Shown: positions 27,042 through 33,421 of the stretch, piece after piece
Numbering within the stretch: position 1 is the stretch's first letter
How the letters are laid out: the number at the start of each line of letters is the position of its first letter
NCBI GenBank assembly: GCA_030653975.1
Contig: JAURYH010000010.1
Coordinates: 1 to 46,988, forward strand
Direction: 5' to 3'
Source of the DNA: Hydrogenophaga sp.
GTDB lineage: Bacteria > Pseudomonadota > Gammaproteobacteria > Burkholderiales > Burkholderiaceae_C
DNA length: 46,988 nt
Notes under the pieces: model-generated
Seen by the model: the letters and a program-made list of their open reading frames with translations, nothing else
Database searches by the model: none
What the model was told of the DNA's origin: nothing
Translations under genes and position numbers: made by a program

Positions 27042-28223
27042 TCAGCAGGTCTCGGCAAACAGCTCGCGCCCGATCAGCATGCGGCGGATTTCCGAGGTGC
27101 CGGCGCCGATCTCGTACAACTTGGCGTCGCGCCACAAACGGCCCAGCGGGTACTCGTTGATGTAGCCGTTGCCACCGTAGATCTGCACGCCCTCGCCGGC
27201 CATCCAGGTGGCCTTTTCTGCGGTCCAGAGAATGACCGAAGCACAGTCCTTGCGCACCTGGCGCACATGGTCCGTACCCAGCAGGTCGAGGTTCTTGGCC
27301 ACGGTGTAAGCGAAGCTGCGCGCGGCCTGCAGCACGGTGTACATGTCGGCCACCTTGCCCTGGATCAGCTGGAACTCGCCGATGCTCTGGCCGAACTGCT
27401 TGCGGTCGTGGATGTAGGGGATCACGTTGTCCATCACCGACTGCATGATGCCCAGCGGTCCGCCGGTGAGCACGGCACGTTCGTAGTCCAGCCCGCTCAT
27501 CAGCACCTTGGCGCCCATGTTGAGGCCACCCAGGATGTTCTGTGCCGGCACCTCCACGTCCTGGAACACCAGCTCGCCGGTGTGGCTGCCGCGCATGCCC
27601 AGCTTGTCGAGCTTCTGCGCGATGCTGAAACCGGGCATGCCCTTTTCGATCAGGAAGGCGGTCACGCCGCGCGCGCCCATCTCCGGTTCCGATTTGGCGT
27701 AGACCACCAGGGTGTCGGCATCGGGCCCGTTGGTGATCCACATCTTGTTGCCGTTGAGCAGGTAATAACCGCCCTTGTCCTCGGCTTTCAGCTTCATGCT
27801 GATCACGTCCGAGCCCGCGCCCGGCTCGCTCATGGCCAGCGCGCCCACGTGTTCGCCGCTGATCAGCTTGGGCAGGTACTTCGCCTTCTGCTCGGGCGTG
27901 CCATTGCGGTTGATCTGGTTCACGCACAGGTTGCTGTGCGCGCCGTAACTCAGGCCCACCGAGGCGCTGGCGCGGCTGATCTCTTCCATCGCGACCATGT
28001 GCGCGAGGTAGCCCATGTTGGCGCCACCGTACTGCTCGGGCACGGTGATGCCCAGCACGCCGAGTTCGCCCATCTTGCGCCAGCAGTCCATGGGGAACTG
28101 GTCGGTCTTGTCGATCTCGGCCGCGCGCGGCGCGATCTCGGCCTGCGCAAATTCGCGCACCGCGTCGCGCAGCGCGTCGATGTCTTCACCGAGCTGGAAA
28201 TTGAGGCCGGGCAGGTTGTTCAT
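27042..28223 (-). CDS. liuA: Isovaleryl-CoA dehydrogenase
   Basis: A 393-residue FAD enzyme oxidising isovaleryl-CoA to 3-methylcrotonyl-CoA, the first committed step of leucine degradation. Signature segments are [50 protein letters not shown] and [20 protein letters not shown]. The catalytic glutamate is in [19 protein letters not shown] (Glu248), the position used by isovaleryl enzymes and not by most other acyl-CoA dehydrogenases. The C-terminal part has [20 protein letters not shown]. It is preceded by a thioesterase gene and a LiuR-type palindrome, which probably drive it. Confidence 0.95.
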   Translation of the reverse strand: MNNLPGLNFQLGEDIDALRDAVREFAQAEIAPRAAEIDKTDQFPMDCWRKMGELGVLGITVPEQYGGANMGYLAHMVAMEEISRASASVGLSYGAHSNLCVNQINRNGTPEQKAKYLPKLISGEHVGALAMSEPGAGSDVISMKLKAEDKGGYYLLNGNKMWITNGPDADTLVVYAKSEPEMGARGVTAFLIEKGMPGFSIAQKLDKLGMRGSHTGELVFQDVEVPAQNILGGLNMGAKVLMSGLDYERAVLTGGPLGIMQSVMDNVIPYIHDRKQFGQSIGEFQLIQGKVADMYTVLQAARSFAYTVAKNLDLLGTDHVRQVRKDCASVILWTAEKATWMAGEGVQIYGGNGYINEYPLGRLWRDAKLYEIGAGTSEIRRMLIGRELFAETC

Positions 28224-28253
28224 GGGTTGTCTCCTGAAGGGTTTGAGGTTTTC

Positions 28254-28291
28254 GCCCCCCTCTCCCTCTGGGAGAGGGTTGGGGTGAGGGC
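28254..28291 (-). repeat. GC-rich hairpin repeat, family C copy 2
   Basis: The plus strand holds CCCTCTCCCTCTGGGAGAGG followed by GTTGGGGTGAGGG. The element fills the gap between the thioesterase stop and the liuA start and matches 2521-2561. It forms a strong hairpin (CCCTCTCCC/GGGAGAGGG) and may lower read-through from the thioesterase into liuA. Confidence 0.75.
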
Positions 28292-28308
28292 TTGTGAGGT
28301 AACGACAA

Positions 28309-28755
28309 TCAGTAGGTCTTGGGCACAGGCACCAGTGTCTGCTGCATCACGGCGCAGTCGGACCGCTTGCCATCCGCCGCCACGTGCACCACCTCGGCGG
28401 CGGTCACGATGATGCGTTTGCCGGCCCTGGTGACACGGCCGGTGGCCTGCAGCTCGCCACCCTGGAAGGCCGCGAGGAAGTTGATCTTGTACTCCACCGT
28501 CGTGACCTCCATGCCCTCGGGCGCCACGGTCAGGGCCGCGTAGCCACCCGCGATGTCGGCCAGCGCGCCCATGGCGCCGCCGTGGAAACCACCCTGCTGC
28601 TGCGTCACGCGGTCCGAATACGGCAGCCCCAGCGTGACCGTGCCGGGCGCGACGGCCAGCAGGCGCACGCCCAGCGCCTGCATCATCCCCTGGCGGTCCA
28701 GGCTGGTCTGCACGCGCCGGCGCAGGGCCTCGTTCGGATTCACAGGTTCGCTCAT
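28309..28755 (-). CDS. PaaI-like hotdog thioesterase
   Basis: A 148-residue hotdog-fold protein of the PaaI/YbgC-like group, expected to hydrolyse acyl-CoA thioesters. The family motif is [22 protein letters not shown] (split as [15 protein letters not shown] and IAGGYAAL), where the acidic residue serves catalysis. ATG 28755 ([11 protein letters not shown]) begins 10 bases downstream of a 26-bp palindrome, so the palindrome overlaps its promoter; an in-frame TTG within the palindrome was rejected as the start. It would lead the thioesterase-liuA transcript. It may recycle CoA when branched acyl-CoA esters accumulate; that is inference. Confidence 0.85.
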   Translation of the reverse strand: MSEPVNPNEALRRRVQTSLDRQGMMQALGVRLLAVAPGTVTLGLPYSDRVTQQQGGFHGGAMGALADIAGGYAALTVAPEGMEVTTVEYKINFLAAFQGGELQATGRVTRAGKRIIVTAAEVVHVAADGKRSDCAVMQQTLVPVPKTY

Positions 28756-28765
28756 GGATGGATTC

Positions 28766-28791
28766 AATTGACGTTTACGTAAACGTCAATT
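28766..28791. promoter_or_regulatory. LiuR-type operator, perfect 26-bp palindrome
   Basis: The half-site AATTGACGTTTAC is followed directly by its exact reverse complement GTAAACGTCAATT. The site contains the TTGACGTTTACGTAAACG-type core that I associate with LiuR sites in proteobacteria. It lies between the thioesterase-liuA operon and a divergent, frameshifted gene. A TTGACG hexamer within it can act as -35. Confidence 0.82.
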
Positions 28792-28844
28792 ATGACCGAA
28801 CGGCATCCACTCCCGCAAGTGGGGGATACCCCGCCAGGAGCGCA

Positions 28845-29135
28845 ATGGCGCCGGATATGCTCACGGCCCATGACGACGGTGAACCCGGCGGCACCGCCGG
28901 CCGGCCCATGCTGGAGGTGCTTCGGCACCAGGACCTGGAAGGCGTGCTCGCGACCGTGGTGCGCAACCACGGCGGCACACCGCTGGGCGCGGGGGAGTCT
29001 GGTGCGGGCCTACACCGACAGCGTGGCGCAGGCGCTGCTGAAAGCCGGAAAAATAACCGTGATCCGGCAGACCACGCTGCGCTGCGTGCGGCCCTACGCG
29101 CTGGAAGGCTGGCTGCGGCGCGAACAAGCCGTCAG
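28845..29135 (+). pseudogene. Frameshifted gene of unknown function divergent from thioesterase-liuA
   Basis: An AGGAG ribosome site 5 bases before ATG 28845 opens a frame whose clear part reads MLEVLRHQDLEGVLATVVRN and ends HGGTPLGAG. Removing one G from the run at 28991-28995 joins it to a second frame reading SLVRAYTDSVAQALLKAGK, then ITVIRQTTLRCVRPYALEG. Both parts look like real protein, while each frame alone turns to arginine/proline-rich shadow sequence. The 3' end is undefined and would meet liuR near 29132. I do not recognise the family. Either a decayed LiuR-regulated gene or a base error in the G-run could explain it. Confidence 0.4.
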
Positions 29136-29548
29136 GCCTTATCGGCCTTGCTCGTCTTGTCGACCTTGGCCAGCAACGCCCTGGCCTCTTTCTCGTGCAC
29201 CTTCACCTCGTCGAGGTTGGCCACCAGATCGGCCATCTGCTCTTCAAGCTGGCGCTTGTGTTCGGCCAGCACCGCGAGGAACTTGCGCAGCTGCGGACCG
29301 GTGTCGCGCGGGCTGTCGTACATCTGGATGATGTCCTTGGCCTCGGTCAGCGAAAGGCCCAGGCGCTTGGCGCGCAGCGTGAGCTTCAGGCGCGTGCGGT
29401 CGCGCGCGCTGTAGACCCGGTTGCGCCCACCCGGCCCTTCGCGCTGCGGCTGCAGCAGGCCCATGTCTTCGTAGAAGCGGATGGCGCGCGTGGTCAGGTC
29501 GAACTCGCGCGCCAGATCGCTGATGGTGTAGGTCGGGTTGCTCGCCAT
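29132..29548 (-). CDS. liuR: MerR family regulator of leucine/isovalerate degradation
   Basis: A 138-residue MerR-type regulator. The N-terminal winged helix is TYTISDLAREFDLTTRAIRF, then YEDMGLLQPQREGPGGRNRVYS. A second helix set (LKLTLRAKRLGLSLTEAKDIIQMYD) leads to a long dimerisation coiled coil near 85-125. It matches LiuR in length and in its YDSPRDTGPQL-type linker. LiuR proteins repress or activate liu genes in response to branched-chain acyl-CoA intermediates. Two palindromes of the LiuR type are nearby: at its own promoter (29613) and ahead of thioesterase-liuA (28766). Confidence 0.88.
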   Translation of the reverse strand: MASNPTYTISDLAREFDLTTRAIRFYEDMGLLQPQREGPGGRNRVYSARDRTRLKLTLRAKRLGLSLTEAKDIIQMYDSPRDTGPQLRKFLAVLAEHKRQLEEQMADLVANLDEVKVHEKEARALLAKVDKTSKADKA

Positions 29549-29612
29549 GGGCTGGGGTCTTGTCGGGTTGCGGACACCGGACCGGGACCCCGCTCCGTAG
29601 AATGCCCTGCAT

Positions 29613-29636
29613 ATTGACGTTTACGTCAACGTCATT
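29613..29636. promoter_or_regulatory. LiuR-type operator between liuR and the MBL hydrolase
   Basis: ATTGACGTTTAC and GTCAACGTCATT form a 24-bp palindrome with two mismatched pairs, closely matching the 28766 site. On the minus strand TTGACG (29629-29624) and CATTCT (29604-29599) are 19 bases apart, the long spacing typical of MerR-type promoters, and would drive liuR. The plus-strand MBL gene starts 29 bases beyond the site. Confidence 0.75.
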
Positions 29637-29665
29637 CGTCGGCATCTTAACGGAATCCACACCGC

Positions 29666-30802
29666 ATGAATCCTCCCACCCGCGAGCAGCTCGAAGCCCG
29701 CCTGCACTATCCGCTGGGCGACGCGCTGCCCGACACCGGCCACACGCTCACGGCGGCGCCGGGCGTGAAGTGGATCCGCATGGCGCTGCCGTTTGCGCTG
29801 GATCACATCAACCTCTGGCTGCTGCGCGACACACTCGACGGCCGCGAGGGCTGGACGGTGGTGGACTGCTGCATCACGCGCGACGAAGCCAAGGCGCAGT
29901 GGGAGCAGGTTTTCGCGAACGAGCTGGACGACCTGCCCATCCTGCGTGTGGTCGTGACGCACATGCACCCGGACCACATCGGGCTGGCGCACTGGCTGTG
30001 TGAAAAATGGTCGTGCATGTTGTGGATCAGCGCCACCGACTACAACTCGGCCCGCATCGGCTCACAGAGCACGACCGGCTTCGGCGGCGCCAGCGCCGCC
30101 GACTTCTTTGCGTCCCACGGCATGACCGATCCCGACAGCCTGGCGCAAATCCGTGGCCGGGCGAGCTACTACCCCGGCATGGTGCCGGCTGTTCCACCGC
30201 GCTACCGCCGCCTGATGGACGGCCAGACCGTGTCCATCGGCGGACGTGACTGGCGCTGCATCAGCGGCTACGGCCACGCGCCCGAACACATCGCACTGTA
30301 TTGCGACGGGCTGCAGGTGCTGATCAGCGGCGACATGGTGCTGCCGCGCATCAGCACCAATGTGAGCGTGTACGACATGGAGCCCGAGAGCGATGCGCTG
30401 ACGCTGTTTTTGGACTCGCTCGACAAATACCTGCCGCTGCCCGAATCCACGCTGGTGCTGCCCTCGCACGGCAAGCCCTTCACCGGGCTGCACGAACGCA
30501 TCCGGCAGCTGAAGGAGCACCACGCCGAGCGCCTGGCCGAACTGCTCGACGCCTGCCGCGAGCAAGCCTGCAGTGGCGCCGATGCGATTCCCGTGCTGTT
30601 CCAGCGCGAACTGGACCTGCACCAGACCACCTTCGCCATGGGCGAGGCGGTGGCGCACCTGCACCGGCTGTGGTTCGGCGGTCAGGTGCGGCGCGAGCGC
30701 GATGCCGATGGCATCTACCGTTTTTCTGCTCCCCCCGCGCCGCCTTCGGCGTCACCCCTCAGGGGCCTCACCAGCGGCCCGGCCAAGCCGGTTCCGCGGT
30801 GA
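29666..30802 (+). CDS. Metallo-beta-lactamase-fold hydrolase
   Basis: A 378-residue MBL-fold enzyme. The metal-binding signature is VVTHMHPDHIGLAHW (HxHxDH), preceded by WTVVDCCITRDEAK; further metal ligands are in SGYGHAPEHIALY, LISGDMVLPRIS and VLPSHGKPFTGLHERI. Family members hydrolyse thioesters such as glutathione- or CoA-linked compounds. The gene diverges from liuR across a shared LiuR-type site, suggesting co-regulation with leucine degradation. The last 25 or so residues (APPAPPSASPLRGLTSG...) are encoded by a family A repeat, so the native stop seems to have been lost. Confidence 0.87.
   Translation: MNPPTREQLEARLHYPLGDALPDTGHTLTAAPGVKWIRMALPFALDHINLWLLRDTLDGREGWTVVDCCITRDEAKAQWEQVFANELDDLPILRVVVTHMHPDHIGLAHWLCEKWSCMLWISATDYNSARIGSQSTTGFGGASAADFFASHGMTDPDSLAQIRGRASYYPGMVPAVPPRYRRLMDGQTVSIGGRDWRCISGYGHAPEHIALYCDGLQVLISGDMVLPRISTNVSVYDMEPESDALTLFLDSLDKYLPLPESTLVLPSHGKPFTGLHERIRQLKEHHAERLAELLDACREQACSGADAIPVLFQRELDLHQTTFAMGEAVAHLHRLWFGGQVRRERDADGIYRFSAPPAPPSASPLRGLTSGPAKPVPR
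30731..30793 (+). repeat. Family A repeat within the MBL hydrolase 3' coding end
   Basis: CCCCCGCGCCGCCTTCGGCG followed by TCACCCCTCAGGGGC and a GGCCAAGCCGG block matches the family A elements at 17631-17698 and 31875-31945 in the same orientation relative to the gene. Elsewhere the element starts right after a stop codon; here it is read through in frame. Confidence 0.7.
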
Positions 30803-30819
30803 CCTGGCGAGAGATCTGG

Positions 30820-30917
30820 CGCCGGGCCGCCCCAAGCCGGATCAGCCCCTCGGGGGCAGCAACCCGCGCAGCGGCGGAGCCCCGGGTTCCCGCCAACGGC
30901 GGGAGCACGCTCGGGGG
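30820..30917 (-). repeat. GC-rich intergenic repeat, family B copy 2
   Basis: GCCGGGCCGCCCCAAGCCGG, then CAGCCCCTCGGGGGCAGC, then ACCCGCGCAGCGGCGGAGCC. The series matches 33317-33402 almost block for block and 3510-3592 in its first half. It lies between two convergent genes, next to the stop of the minus-strand YgjP-like gene. Confidence 0.78.
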
Positions 30918-30919
30918 CC

Positions 30920-31837
30920 CTATTCCCCCAGCGGCACCGCCGCCCGCTTGAGCGCGCGCCGACGCTCGGCGTGATCGGGCAGGATGCTGGCGACCACGTC
31001 CCAGAACTGCGGGCTGTGGTCCATGTGGCGCAGGTGGCTGAGCTCGTGCACCACGACGTAGTCCACCATCTCCATCTTCAGGTGGATCAGGCGCCAGTTG
31101 AGGCGGATGGTGCCGTCCACGCTGGCGCTGCCCCAGCGCGTGCCGGCGCTGGACAGGCGCAGCTTCTCGTAACGCACACCGAGCAGCGGCGCGAAATGAT
31201 CGAGCCGCTCGGCGAAGACGCGTTTCGCCTGCCGCATCAGCCAGGCCTGCGCCGCGTCGCGGATCTGGGCCTCGTTGGCGTTGTGGGCCAGCCCCAGCCG
31301 GAGTGCGCCCACAGCATCGGGAGCGTCGACAGCCGCTGGCTCCAGAGCGGCCCCAACCTGCGCGAACCCGTGCGCGGGGTCAAGCACCAGGCGCACGCGC
31401 TGACCGAGGACATCCAGCTCGGCGCCATTGGCCCAGACGGTGCGGGCCTGCGCCAGCTCTCCGGCGCGTTGACGGGCGTTCTGCAGTTTCTCCAGGACCC
31501 AGCCGGCCTTGTCGTGCAGCAGCGCTTCGACCTCACCCACCGGCGTCCAGCGCGGCGCACTCACGCTCAGGCCATCGGGGCCGACCGACAGGCCGATGGT
31601 GCGGCGCTTGCCGCGCTTGAACTCGTAGGCCACATCGCAACTGCCCAGCAAGAGCCGCCGGTTGGCGCGCGGGTGGTGCCATGTGCCGGGCTGGAAGACC
31701 TCGCTCAACGGTTCGGCGGGCGGCGCCGCCGGCCGGGACTTTGCCACGGGCGCAGGCGGCTGGGGCGGCACCACGGGCTCGGGACCGGTCAGGAAATCAA
31801 GCGCCAGTTGCACGAAGCGCTGCATGGACTCAGGCAC
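30920..31837 (-). CDS. YgjP-like (M48/SprT-type) metallopeptidase domain protein
   Basis: A 305-residue protein with the YgjP/DUF45 zinc-protease domain. The catalytic HExxH motif is in VVHELSHLRHMDHSPQFW (about residues 262-280), and the conserved RWGSASVDGTIRLNWRL segment lies ahead of it. The N-terminal 60 residues are rich in Pro and Ala and variable. In known genomes YgjP is described only as a metal-dependent hydrolase of unclear substrate. ATG 31837 (MPESMQRF) or the in-frame ATG at 31825 could be the start. It closes the corC-lnt-glyQS-gmhB-plsC run. Confidence 0.86.
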   Translation of the reverse strand: MPESMQRFVQLALDFLTGPEPVVPPQPPAPVAKSRPAAPPAEPLSEVFQPGTWHHPRANRRLLLGSCDVAYEFKRGKRRTIGLSVGPDGLSVSAPRWTPVGEVEALLHDKAGWVLEKLQNARQRAGELAQARTVWANGAELDVLGQRVRLVLDPAHGFAQVGAALEPAAVDAPDAVGALRLGLAHNANEAQIRDAAQAWLMRQAKRVFAERLDHFAPLLGVRYEKLRLSSAGTRWGSASVDGTIRLNWRLIHLKMEMVDYVVVHELSHLRHMDHSPQFWDVVASILPDHAERRRALKRAAVPLGE

Positions 31838-31874
31838 CTCCGAAGCGAAAGGTTTGCACCCAGGATGCGGTGGA

Positions 31875-31945
31875 GCCGGCTTTGCCGGGCCACTCGCATC
31901 GCCCCCTTGAGGGGGTGACGCGCTGAAAGCGCGGCGCAGGGGTGG
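31875..31945 (-). repeat. GC-rich intergenic repeat, family A copy 2
   Basis: On the minus strand CCACCCCTGCGCCGCGC follows the plsC stop immediately, then a GCGCTTTCAGCGC hairpin, a CCCCCTCAAGGGGG hairpin and GGCAAAGCCGGC. The order and the position against the stop codon repeat those at 17631-17698. Confidence 0.78.
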
Positions 31946-32689
31946 TCATGTGTACGCCGTGGGGTCGAGACGCCGCATCTCGGTCTCGATCCAGTCCTCC
32001 ACCTCGCGCATCAGCTCGTCCGGCTGCCGGCCCGCGCTGGGAATCGGCTTGCCGATCGAGAACTCGACCACGCCAGGCTTCTTGATGAAGGCCTTGCGCG
32101 GCCAGCACTTGGCCGAGGTCACGGCGATCGGGATCACCGGTGCGCCGGTGCGGATCGCGAGCCGGGTACCCCCGCTCTTGTACGTGCCCTTCTCGCCGCG
32201 GGGGATCCGTGTGCCTTCGGGAAACATGATGACCCAGGTGCCCTGGTCCAGCAGGCGCTGGCCTTGCTGCACCACCTTGGCAAACGCGCGCGCGCCATCG
32301 GCGCGGTCGATGTGGATCATGTCCATGCGCGCCATGGCCCAGCCAAAAAACGGCACCTTCAGCAGCTCCTTCTTGAAGACAAAGGCCAGCGGGTGCGGCA
32401 TCAGCGCCGCCATGCTGAAGGTCTCCCAGAGCGACTGGTGTTTCACCAGCAGCACCGCGGGCGCCGTACTGCCCACCGGCAGGTTCTCGAAGCCGATCAC
32501 CTGGTTGCGGATGCCCAGGATCACCGTACCACCATCGACCGCCAGCTTGAGCCAGCGCGCGCACATCCAGTAGATGCGGTCGGGCTTCATGAACGGCGCG
32601 GCGATCACCACCGCCAGCGCCCACGGGATCACGGTCACCACCATGAACAGCAGGTGCAGGACGGCGCGCAGGAAGTTGATGACGATCAT
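31946..32689 (-). CDS. plsC: Lysophospholipid/1-acyl-glycerol-3-phosphate acyltransferase
   Basis: A 247-residue membrane-bound acyltransferase of the PlsC (LPLAT) family, transferring an acyl chain to lysophosphatidate or a related lysolipid at the inner membrane. An N-terminal membrane segment (LHLLFMVVTVIPWALAVVIA) precedes the catalytic motif VKHQSLWETF. This is an H-x4-E version of the usual HX4D and is common in this branch. The phosphate-binding motif is FPEGTRIPRG. It follows gmhB by 8 bases and is part of the conserved envelope cluster. The precise lysolipid substrate is inferred, not shown. Confidence 0.88.
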   Translation of the reverse strand: MIVINFLRAVLHLLFMVVTVIPWALAVVIAAPFMKPDRIYWMCARWLKLAVDGGTVILGIRNQVIGFENLPVGSTAPAVLLVKHQSLWETFSMAALMPHPLAFVFKKELLKVPFFGWAMARMDMIHIDRADGARAFAKVVQQGQRLLDQGTWVIMFPEGTRIPRGEKGTYKSGGTRLAIRTGAPVIPIAVTSAKCWPRKAFIKKPGVVEFSIGKPIPSAGRQPDELMREVEDWIETEMRRLDPTAYT

Positions 32690-32697
32690 GGGGCGGT

Positions 32698-33288
32698 TCA
32701 GGAGGTGGCGGTGTCCTGCGCCAGCAGCCAGTCGGCGAATGCGGACAGGTCTTCGTGCAGGTGGGTGCCCGAAGGCAGATGGGGAAGCAGCATCGCCAGG
32801 TCGGCGTCCGCTCCAGGCCCGGCACGACCGCGCAGGTGTTCGGACTTGCCGGTCAGCAGCAGATGGGTGGGACAGCCGGCCGCAGCGCCGGCCTGCACGT
32901 GACGCAGGGCGTTGCCCGCCACCGGCACATCGGCCAGTGCCATGCCGAAACGCACCCCGATCTGTTCAAACAGACCCGGCTCGGGTTTGCGGCAGTGGCA
33001 ACCATCCTCAGGGGCGTGCGGACAGAAAAACACCGCCTCCACGCGAGCCCCGGCGGCCGCGAGCTGGCGGTGCATCTTGGCGTGAATCGCGTTCAGCGAA
33101 GCCATGTCGAACAAGCCACGGCCGATGCCGCTCTGGTTGGTCGCCAGCACCACGCGCCAGCCGCCCTGGTTGATCCGTGCCACGGCTTCGAGCGCACCGG
33201 GCAGGGCTTCCCATTCGTCCGGTGAAGCGACGTAGTCGTCGCGGCTGCGGTTGAGCGTGCCGTCGCGGTCAAGGATGAGCAGTTTCAT
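32698..33288 (-). CDS. gmhB: GmhB-like heptose 1,7-bisphosphate phosphatase, divergent active site
   Basis: A 196-residue HAD phosphatase matching GmhB, which removes the 7-phosphate from D-glycero-D-manno-heptose 1,7-bisphosphate in the ADP-heptose pathway for LPS inner core. Motif I is LILDRDGTLN (Asp7, Asp9); the zinc loop CPHAPEDGCHC (Cys89, His91, Cys97, Cys99) and CRKPEPGLFEQI (motif III Lys) are present. Motif IV, normally VGDSLRDLQA, reads VAGNALRHVQA, so the two conserved aspartates are Asn126 and His130. Each change is one base away from Asp. The protein may be impaired or altered in activity. It lies between glyS and plsC. Confidence 0.88.
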   Translation of the reverse strand: MKLLILDRDGTLNRSRDDYVASPDEWEALPGALEAVARINQGGWRVVLATNQSGIGRGLFDMASLNAIHAKMHRQLAAAGARVEAVFFCPHAPEDGCHCRKPEPGLFEQIGVRFGMALADVPVAGNALRHVQAGAAAGCPTHLLLTGKSEHLRGRAGPGADADLAMLLPHLPSGTHLHEDLSAFADWLLAQDTATS

Positions 33289-33316
33289 GCGGTGCTCCAC
33301 AGAGGTGAGGGCCGCG

Positions 33317-33402
33317 GCGCCGGGCCGCCCCAGGCAAGGCCGCGCCCCCTCGGGGGGCAGCGACCCGCGCAGCGGCGGAGCCCCGACGCAACGCCAACGG
33401 TG
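33317..33402 (-). repeat. GC-rich intergenic repeat, family B copy 3
   Basis: CGGGCCGCCCCAGGCAAGGC, then CCCCCTCGGGGGGCAGCGA and CCCGCGCAGCGGCGGAGCCC, then ACGCCAACGG. The element fills the gap between glyS and gmhB and matches 30820-30917 closely. It again stands 3' of a minus-strand gene. Confidence 0.78.
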
Positions 33403-33421
33403 TTGTGGCGCTTGGAGGCTG

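Noticed and set aside
28765..28767. TTG start for the thioesterase inside the LiuR palindrome
   Set aside because: It adds only four residues; the ATG at 28755 fits the family and leaves the operator upstream of the gene.
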